From Aquarana catesbeiana (taxonomy: Eukaryota > Chordata > Amphibia > Anura > Ranidae): a DNA stretch of 64,000 nucleotides. Below, piece by piece: positions 56,396-64,000 of the stretch; position 1 is the first letter of the stretch; each line of letters starts with the position of its first letter. The notes under the pieces were generated by a model that did no database searches, was not told the DNA's origin, and worked only from the letters and a program-made list of their open reading frames with translations. The stretch is taken from contig NC_133325.1 in assembly GCF_042186555.1 (NCBI RefSeq), positions 670,270,640 to 670,334,639 on the forward strand, given 5' to 3'. Position numbers and translations under genes: made by a program.

Positions 56396-57123
56396 GGGTG
56401 CCGAGAGAGGGCATACGTGCGTACATGTATCCTAAGGAAATGGACCTGAGACAGGGGAAGGAGGGACGGGGTAGGAAAGGTGGGGAGGCTGGGGAAGAGG
56501 AGGGAGAGGATAAAGAAAAAGATAATGAGGAGATAAAAGAGAAAATCAATAGCATGAACGGAACAATAAACACCTTTCACCACGAGGGTGGTGATTACTA
56601 GTGCACGCATATTAATGCCGTTCAAAAACAGGATGCGCATGAGGCCCAGCACCCCCACACCCGCACCCACCTGGGGGCAGGGACATAGGGGCACGGGGGC
56701 CACATGGCTCCTAATCATAGAGGGGAGGATACGCCCGGGCATCCAGACACAGCGACCGAGGTTTAGGTGATCAACATCTCAATGCCCCGGCGCCGACATT
56801 CCATGTCGTCAAAAGTAAAAAGTAACAACACCAATTTTTAAAACCTATTAAAAGGATAACACCACTATAAACATGCAACTGTGTGGAACTATAACTTGCA
56901 GATATAAATTACATATCCAGAGGCCTCATCCTGAGCTGGGGGCAGTGTGTGCCAAACTTAAAAAAAATTAAAAAAAATAAAATAAAATTAGGAACTTAAA
57001 GGCACATGCTCCCTGTTAATAAACCATTGTGAGGTTAGAGTGGTGTGGATGAGTTTGCTATGTCCTGTTTTCAAGGACCAACTGGGGATGTGAAACTGTG
57101 CAGTGTTACTGCAAACAAGATAC

Positions 57124-58213
57124 TTAAGTAAGCTGTGGAGGGGATCCGGCCAAAGATGAACGATGTTTGCGGCCCACCTTCTGCCATTTTGATTCAGAAT
57201 TAGGTGGCAGAGGTGGGATGCCATCTTGCCAGCCTGGGAGATCTGGAGTTGATATGTTCATGTCCAGGCAGAACTTTTCCAGGTCCTCTGGGAATCGAAG
57301 GACAGCCGTTTTACCATCCTTGCTAGCAATGAGGGCAGCTGGGAAGCCCCATCTGTAGTTAATGGATGCATTCGTAAGTTTTTCGGTGACAGGACGCAGG
57401 GCCCTGCGTCTCTCCAGTGTTTCCCGAGCCAGATCCGGAAAGAAAGAAAGGCTAGCACTATCAAAGTCTAGTAAAGGAGACACCCTGGCTTTTTTCATGA
57501 TTAGTTCCTTTTCAGGGTAGTGATGAACTCTGCAAATTATGTCTCTCGGAACATCAGAGGCAAGGTTGCGTGGACGGAGGGCTCGATGAGCGCGGTCAAT
57601 TTGCAGGGGATGGTCCGCAGGCCAAACCAAGGAGGCCATTAAAAATACCCCGGAGAGAGGGGAGTAGGTCGTCATCTCTTGTCGCCTTGGGGAGACCCTG
57701 AATCCTGATGTTGTTTCGCCTATTGTGATTTTCCTGGTCCTCTAATTTGTATAGAGCCATCCTGTGTGCAATAGCGAGTTGGCGATTAGAGGCCTGTAAA
57801 GCTCTAATGGCGGACGCGTGGCGATCTAGGCGTTGCTCCGTCTCCTCTACCCTCTCAAGGACCTGTGAAAGATCCGACGGTACCGCCGAGACCTCCTTCC
57901 TGATAACACGCTCGAGGCCCAAAAGCATGGACGCCAAGTCAGTCTTAGTGGGTAAGTCACTCACCGAGGTAGCGACTCCTGAGCGTGTGTGCGTGTTCCC
58001 CTCATCTTCCAATCCGGCTGATGAGACAGGAGAGCGGCGTCTGGGCTCCGGCCTAGTGCGGGAGGCGGAGCCCGTTTTCGAGGTCACGCTGCAGGGCGAG
58101 CGGCCTAGGCCGTCAGTGTCCTCCATGTCCTCCGGTTCTGCGGCCAAAAACCTCTTGATCGAGCCTGCAGAGGTGCCCTTCTTAGGCAGGGGTTTACCGG
58201 ATCGTTTCCTCAT
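57124..58213 (-). pseudogene. LINE ORF1 (RNA-binding protein)
   Basis: Start MRKRSGKPLPKKG at 58213. A Ser/Arg-rich basic region is followed by a coiled-coil-like heptad stretch (LSQVLERVEETEQRLDRHAS, LYKLEDQENHNRRNNIRIQG), an RRM-like and C-terminal domain (IDRAHRALRPRN, VPRDIICRVHHYPEKELIMK, FPAALIASKDGK) and stop at 57124. One frameshift near 57.63 kb separates the halves. The protein normally trimerises and coats LINE RNA. Confidence 0.85.
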
Positions 58214-58731
58214 CGTTAGCTGCAAAAACGAGGTGTTGTTTGCGCGATAAAAGGCTGTTTGTGTTGTGCCAGCGCCGGAGCTTGGGAGAGATGTGTCCTC
58301 TCTACAGCATGCCGAAACCACGCTCCCCACTGGTGATATTCTGACCATGTGCGTTAACACTTCTGCTATTTCATCATAAATAGCAAAATAGAACAAAGTG
58401 CAAACGTGAAATTCTGTGTGAAACTGGGCAAATCTACCACAGAGACATTTGACATGATTCGGCAAGTTTTATGGTGATACTGCAATAAGTTGAAGATCCA
58501 ACTCAAAGGTCGCCATTTTGACCCCATTGAGGAGAGCCAGCACGAAAAGCAGGAGGGCTGACGCGTTTCGAAAAGAAGACTTCCAGGACACATTCCAAAA
58601 GTGTCAGGAACGCTGTGAGCACTGTATTGCTTTACAAGAGGACTATTTTGTAGGTGATAGTGTGTAAACGTAGATAAATAAAGTACTTTCTTCTAAACAC
58701 AGCCAGTCTCTAAACTTTTAGATACACCTTG

Positions 58732-60402
58732 TATGAATGCGTCCGCAAATTGCATATCAGTGCCACCCGTGATTTACATATCAACCATGTGTACATTGCA
58801 CACAGAGCAGGGCTGGGTGGGGCAGCATTAATGACTCACTGGAATGGGCCTATCTTAAGGTAGGGGCCTGAAGCTGCAGCTCCAATAGCCCTTATGTTAA
58901 TCGGTCCATGGTTATACCCCGTCAGTTTTGTGTTTTCTTTTTCTAACTGTATCACACTGGGGAGATTTCCCATCACATCCTGTCCCATAGCAAAACAGGA
59001 AGTAAGAGGAAATCCCTCCAAAGTGAGGAAATCCCTGGTTGTTAACAGGGTGTCCCCATTGGAAGATTTCCCCTTGATTCCTGTTGTGACGACAACCCAA
59101 AATTTTGACTTGATGATAGCGGTAAACAGGAAAAATAGGGATAATCTCCCTAACTGGGATACCTACAGTAATAAATACTTGAGGGTTGTTCTAAACCATC
59201 TCCACTCTATCAAAAACTAAAAACTTTACCTTTATTTTTTAAAGAAGAACTAAAAAATTAAAAAATTAGGAGCTACTTTGCAACCAGTGACTGTTGAGGC
59301 AGTAAAAACCTGGGCAAGGAGTATGTAATGCACAACATAGTGTATACAGTACAGCATTCAGGACAATATGTTTCACAATATAGTGTATACAGTGTAGCTG
59401 GTAGGACAGCATCATATCCACCATAACATAACAGTGTGTCCCCTTACGCTGGTAGTCAGTGTGCCACCTTATGTTGGTGGTCAATGTGTCCCCTTCCCCT
59501 TGCCCCCTAGAAGCCCTGGAATGGTGCATTGGGTTCCCATTCAAAACAAATGGCACTGCAACATACCAAACCAGGATTGTGCATCACTTTGTGTTGCAAT
59601 AAAATGCATTTAACTGGGTGTTGCTGCAAAATAGGTGTTAAGTCAGCCTGACATGTATACATCTTCCTTACTTTTTGTAAATCCGAATAAAGTATCCACA
59701 TAGCATTATCAAAGATGAACAGCCCAGCAAGCAAGCCTACTCACTTAGTAAATCAAGTGCTGGGACCTAATGTATTTTGCACATCATCGTTGCTCTTTGC
59801 ACTGCCTCATTTATTAAAGAGCACATACAACACAAAAATGTATAGTCTTTAACCTGCTTTTGATCTTCCTAATACTTTTAATACATCAGACCTCACACTC
59901 ACAGTACGTATATTTACAGAAGATAAGAGCAATAAATGTATTACCCAGACTGATGAAACTTTCCCTCTAAAATGACACAGAGTTCAGTAACCTTGGCCAT
60001 GAGAATGGCTAAGCACCTAATCCCGAGGTATTTACTAATGAATGTATGTTATCAACTTTTCAGACTCCTTTGAACTCTTAAAGTAAGGATGTCAGCAACT
60101 TAAATACCACATAGCATCTGTTTAACGTGGATGAGGCTTACAAATGATGGCATTAGGCATTGTTATTGCTTTGTGTTTTAATGTTTGGAATCATTACTTG
60201 TTTTTATATTTCAGCAGAAACCACAGGCAACACATAAAGTAATTAATGAACTTGTAATGCCAGCCCAGAAACATTAAAATAGTGCCAGAAAGTATACAAA
60301 AATGCTTCTACAGATGTTATTTTTAAGTAGACCTGGCGGACAGAAGAAATGGCAACTACTGAATTAGCTCACCTAGAGGTGATTAACCAATATATATATA
60401 AA
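58732..60402. other. No exon supported; repeat fragment at 58.93-59.25 kb
   Basis: The repeat (cacactggggagatttccca, aaaacaggaagtaagagg) resembles 10190-11185. On the minus strand, 60000-59945 starts ATGGCCAAGGTTACTGAACT and ends before GGTAATAC. It could be a small exon but resembles no known 3-beta-HSD N-terminus. Confidence 0.3.
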
Positions 60403-60614
60403 CAGCCGTGGCCAAAATTTTTGAGAATGACACAAATATTAATTTTCACAAAGTCTGCTGCCTCAATTTTTATGATGACAATTTGCATATACTGCAGAAT
60501 GTTTAGAAGAGTAATCAGATGAATTGCAATTAATTGCAAAGTCCCTCTTTGCCATGAAAATTAACTTAATCCCATAAAAAACATTTCCACTACATTTCTG
60601 AAGAATGCTTCAGG

Positions 60615-61638
60615 GTGCCCAAGAAAGTCCAGCAAGCGCCGTCTCAGTTGATTCAGTTGCAGGATTGGGGCACCACCAGTGCAGAGCTTGCTCAGGAATG
60701 GCAGGTGGTAGGTGTGAATACATCTGCCTGCACAGTGAGGCGAAGACTTTTGGAGGGTGGCCTGGTGTCAAGATTGGCAGCAAAGACACCACTTCTCACC
60801 AGGAAAAACATCAGGGACAGACTGATATTCTGCAAAAGGTGCAGGGATTGGACTGCTGAGGACTGGGGTAAAGTCATTTTCTCTGATGAATCCCCTTCCT
60901 GATTGTTGGGGGCATCCAGAAAAAAACCTTGTTCAGAGAAGAAAAGGTGAACCCTACAATCAGCCCTGTGTCATGCCAAAAGCAAAGCATCCTGAGACCA
61001 TTCATGTGTGGAATGGGGATCACCGCTCCAAGTAGGTCAATGGAAATAAACCTCTCCTCAAAGTTGAAGCAACAGGTGCTGGCAATGCATATAGCAATAA
61101 CTATCAAACAGTGCTTAATCATGATTATTCATGATTAAGCACTGTTTGATAGTGTGAAACGCGTCAGTTCTTCTGTCCTGTCTTCTCTCATCCTAATTAC
61201 AATTCATGTGTGGGGTTGCTTCTTAGTGGGCTTACTCACAATTTCGCTTAGGAACACAGCCATGAATAAAGAATGGTACAAAAGCAACTTCTCCCAACCA
61301 TCCAAGAACAGTTTGGTGAGGAACAATGCCTTTTCCAGCATGATGGAGCACCTAGCCATAGGGCAAAAGTGATAAATAAGTGGCTTGGGGAACAAAACAT
61401 CAACATTTTGGGTCCATGGCCAGGAAACTCCCCAGACCTTAATCCCATTGGGAACCTGTGGTCAATCCTCAAGAGGCGAGTGAACAAAAAAACAAACAAA
61501 AATTCTGACAAACTCCAAGCATTGATTAAGCAAGACTAGGCTGCCATCAGTCAGGATGTGGCCCAGAAGTTGATTGACAGCATGCCAGGGCAAATTACAG
61601 AGGTCTTGAAAAAGAAGGGTCAAAACTGCAAATGTTGA
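60615..61638 (+). pseudogene. Tc1-type transposase remnant with Glu to Gly
   Basis: Reads LVSRLAAKTPLLTRKNIRDR, then WGKVIFSDES (first Asp), IHVWGCFL, LFQHDGAPSHRAKVINKWL (second Asp) and GNSPDLNPIGNLWSILKRRV. The last motif normally has PIENLW, so the third catalytic acid is replaced by Gly. TAG at 61537 replaces a Trp codon. It ends KKKGQNCKC, TGA at 61636. Frames shift around 60.90 and 61.20 kb, partly due to the 190-bp insert. Inactive. Confidence 0.85.
61012..61201. mobile_element. 190-bp insert with a perfect 25-bp palindrome
   Basis: ATTCATGTGTGG flanks it (61000-61011 and 61202-61213). Arms 61100-61124 and 61129-61153 are exact complements around a 4-nt loop. GTGAAACGCGTCAG follows at 61154. 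No coding capacity. Confidence 0.75.
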
Positions 61639-61681
61639 CTCTTTGCATAAACTTAATGTATTTGTCAATAAAAGTCTTTGA

Positions 61682-62411
61682 GTAAATAAAGGTGAACAAA
61701 ACCGCGCTGTCTCTTTAAAAGTTGTGTTTAGCAGCTGACACAGCAAAAGATTGGTTTGCAAAAAGTGGTAAAAACTATGTAAAGAAAAGTGTAGCGCTAA
61801 TATGATATCAGAAATCGGAAACAAATGTGTGACCATAGATGTAATGCAAAACCTCACATGTAAAAAAAAACATAGTGCTATCATATTACTGCATTGCAAG
61901 ATAAGGTGATTAAATTGCCAATGCAGTAACTGCAAATAGTGATAACAAGAGAAGAAAAAAATAAATATATGTAACGAGATCGAAAAAACCTCATAAAAAC
62001 AAAGTGAACTATCAAATTGTTAGAAATTGATAGCTATGTGAAAAGCAACAATAAGTGAAGCAAAAATTGTATTTATAAAATAACATCAAAGTTCATATAT
62101 GACTTGAAAAAACTTGGTGCAGACAATTTGTTTTTTCAAGTCACCATGTCGTCATATATGGACTTTGATGTTATTTTATGAATACAATTTTTGCTTCACT
62201 TATTGTTGCTCTCATTATATATATTTATTTTTTTCTTCTCTTGTCATCACTATTTGCAGTTACTGCATTGGCAATTTAATCACCTTATCTTGCAATGCAG
62301 TAATATGATAGCACTGTGTTTCTTTACATGTGAGGTTTTGCATTACATCTATGGTCACACCATTTGTTTCCTATTTTTGATATCATATTAGCGCTACACT
62401 TTTCTTTACAT
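61682..62411. mobile_element. 730-bp foldback insert
   Basis: AATAAAAGTCTTTGA flanks it (61667-61681 and 62412-62426). Arm 61777-62117 is the inverse of 62131-62411, the right arm ending exactly at the insert edge (agcgctacacttttctttac, at). The left arm has an extra block of about 60 bp near 61975-62045. Bases 61682-61776 are unpaired. Confidence 0.82.
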
Positions 62412-62571
62412 AATAAAAGTCTTTGACACTTATGAAATGCTTGTAACTATACTTCAGTATACCATAGTAACTTCTGACAAAAGAGATCTAAAAACACTGA
62501 AGCAGCAGACTGTGAAAATTATTATTTGTCATTCTCGAAATGTTTGGCCACAGCTGTACAGTATATACCTG

Positions 62572-63085
62572 TACACTCACCGGTCACTTTATTAGGTACG
62601 CCTGTTCAATTGCTTGGTAACACAAATTCCTAATCAGCCAATCACATGGCAGCAACTCAATGCATTTAGGCATCTAGACGTGGTGGAGACGACTTGCTGA
62701 AGTTCAAACCGAGCATCAGAAATGGGAAGAAAGGGGATTTAAGTGACTTTGAATGTGGCATGGTTGTTGGTGCCAGAAGGGCTGGTCTGAGTATTTAAAA
62801 AACTGCTGATCTACTGGGATTTTCACACACAACCATCTCTAGGATTTACAGAGAATGGTCCGAAAAAGAGAAAATATTCAGTGAGCGGCAGTTGTATAGA
62901 GGAAAATGCCTTGTTGATGTCAGAGGAGAATGGGCAGACTGGCTTGATATGATAGAAAGGCAACAGTAACTCAAATAACCACACGTTACAATCCAGGTAT
63001 GCAGAACACCAGCTCTGAACGCATAACACATCAAACCTTGAAGCAGATGGGCTACAGCAGCAGAATACCGAGCTGTAAGGGCAGT
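62572..63085 (+). pseudogene. Truncated Tc1-like transposon, 5' half
   Basis: It begins cactcaccggtcactttatt (the left end of a Tc1 family common in fish and frogs). From 62722 it reads MGRKGDLSDFECGMVVGARR in slightly broken form, AGLS, then TTISRIYREWSEKEKIFSER and ATVTQITTRYN-like text. The HTH is recognisable. Similarity ends near 63085 before any catalytic Asp. The frame has an indel near 62.73 kb and several stops. Confidence 0.75.
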
Positions 63086-64000
63086 ACAAACGTGGAATTT
63101 CCTAACATGGGAATTGATTCTAACAGATTTTTTTAAAAAAGGTTTGGAGGTCTTCCTAAAAGTACATTAGGAACATTACATGTGAATGTATTTTTATACA
63201 TTGTACAAGTACATTACATTACATTTTTATTAAAAAAAAAAAAAAATAGCAAATTGTTGATCCAGGGAGAGAACACCACATGAAAACTGAACCACACACT
63301 TTAAGGGTTCTTTGCTTGAATTTGAGGATGTCAGATTTTCTTTTAATATAAGTGGTTGAATTTGATGATAATGTGTTTTTTTCAGCCTATGTTGCTAGGT
63401 AACGCATTACGTTAATGGTAAAATGTTATCTTTTAGAATCCCCTTAACATAATGATCACATTCTTTTTGAAGGGTCAATGACCAGCGATACAGACCTAGT
63501 TCAATGAACAACTAGTTTGATTAGCTTCAGCAAAATAGTTATTGGAGCCAGATGGTAATACAGAAAATATAGTGTTGGAGTCAACTTAAAGAGCACCTGT
63601 CACAAAAGAAGTATAGGGGCAACAATTGGTGTTCCCCTTTTGAAAATGCCTGTCTGAGTGGGGCTTAAAACAAGCATGTGCTAAAGGAATTTTAAAAATG
63701 AGTGCCAGAATTCACAATGTCCTATGTTTTATACTATTTCCAGGTCAGTAGAATTTGGTAGGCATTGTAGTGAAATATCAATGGGGGGGGGGGGTTATAT
63801 AGAAATGGTAGCCTATATACTTCTCCTATGATAGGTGTGCATAAAAAAAAAAAAAAAATTTTTGCAAAGATTTATAATCCGAATATCCAGGAAAATGTAG
63901 ACTTTAGTTTGGGGGTCAAACCTGTTGAGTGTTCGCTGAAAAGTACTGTATTTATTGGCGTATAACACGCACTTTTTCTCCCAGAAAATCGGGTGCAAAT
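63086..64000. other. No gene seen; start of another repeat at the window edge
   Basis: AT-rich. The last 50 bases (tttattggcgtataacacgc, acttttt) look like the start of an abundant repeat family, cut by the window. G and A homopolymers occur at 63784-63793 and 63842-63857. Confidence 0.35.

Larger units (their letters stand above)
52304..58328 (-). mobile_element. Full-length L1/Tx1-type LINE, 6.0 kb
   Basis: The 14-bp duplication ACTGGTGATATTCT lies at 52290-52303 and 58329-58342. The 5' UTR is about 115 nt, followed by ORF1, a 728-nt gap, ORF2 and a 3' UTR. The 3' end on the minus strand is CTTTCAATAAAAACTAATTA then AACAAA. Duplication plus complete layout indicate one target-primed insertion. 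Confidence 0.9.
52159..58731 (+). mobile_element. Mariner-like relic split by an L1
   Basis: CCAGGTGGTATCAAAAATGT at the left and the complement of CAAGGTGTATCTAAAAGTTT at the right, with TA outside both. To the right of the L1, 58.40-58.65 kb reads VKFCVKLGKSTTETFDMIRQ, then KLKIQLKGRHFDPIEESQ. These are the N-terminal HTH and C-terminal pieces of a mariner-type transposase with the catalytic core deleted. Confidence 0.6.
60403..62556 (+). mobile_element. Tc1-like element with two nested inserts
   Basis: Left end CAGCCGTGGCCAAAATTTTT, right end (complement) CAGCTGTGGCCAAACATTTC, TA after 62556. A 190-bp and a 730-bp insert interrupt it. Without them and their duplications about 1.2 kb remains, so it is internally deleted too. 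Confidence 0.8.

Noticed and set aside
58560..58575. ACGCGTTTCG near the mariner relic as a member of the GAAACGCGT retroposons
   Set aside because: It lies inside transposase-derived text with no flanking duplication, so the match is probably chance.

Overview
The window looks like intronic DNA from a very large vertebrate genome, most likely a frog and probably a ranid. This rests on the mix of repeats (Tc1/mariner, hAT, TTAA-target piggyBac-like elements, an L1/Tx1-type LINE, a Sushi-type Ty3/gypsy element) and on one vertebrate protein gene whose small exons lie tens of kilobases apart. The species is an inference from repeat style; nothing in the window proves it.

The only host gene I can support is on the minus strand. 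Three exons (51522-51621, 37072-37234 and 4851-5281) encode the C-terminal 230 or so residues of a 3-beta-hydroxysteroid dehydrogenase, closest in my judgement to HSD3B7, the C27 bile-acid enzyme. Splice sites and codon phases match across all three. The catalytic Tyr-x-x-x-Lys, the RP-x-G-x-Y-G-E loop and the NVAW...GGQ...NTTF...RHFGY C-terminal motifs fall in the right order. The N-terminal Rossmann exons were not found and probably lie beyond 64000. Almost everything from 5.3 to 51.5 kb is therefore intron.

The first large intron (5.3-37.1 kb) is a nest of insertions. A plus-strand LINE (about 13.9-31.65 kb) is split by a hAT-like element (14412-17002, exact 8-bp duplication), a TTAA element (17547-18539), a 522-bp retroposon-like insert (19428-19949) and a candidate 10.7-kb piggyBac-like element (20704-31446). 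The last carries a broken transposase (25715-27655). It is itself invaded by a 4-kb hAT-like element holding a 3.4-kb, 47-bp-unit minisatellite, and by a Tc1 element (28595-30251). Many shorter TTAA elements in the window share both ends and interior modules with it, so it may represent their autonomous parent. After it come two more TTAA elements (32319-34138 and one ending at 35836), the second carrying a 10-bp-unit minisatellite.

The second intron (37.2-51.5 kb) holds a deleted Tc1 element, a further TTAA element, several MITEs with perfect terminal inverted repeats, a CAAGTC-rich hAT-like element, a 1247-bp LTR followed by a tRNA-Lys-type primer-binding site, and a minus-strand Sushi-type gypsy element lacking integrase. 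Upstream of exon 51522-51621 lies a full-length minus-strand L1 (52304-58328, 14-bp duplication) inserted in a mariner-like relic. Next comes a decayed Tc1 element (60403-62556) with two foldback inserts flanked by 12- and 15-bp duplications, then a truncated Tc1 copy. The large open frames at 21.6-25.1 and 34.3-35.4 kb are minisatellite artefacts, not genes.
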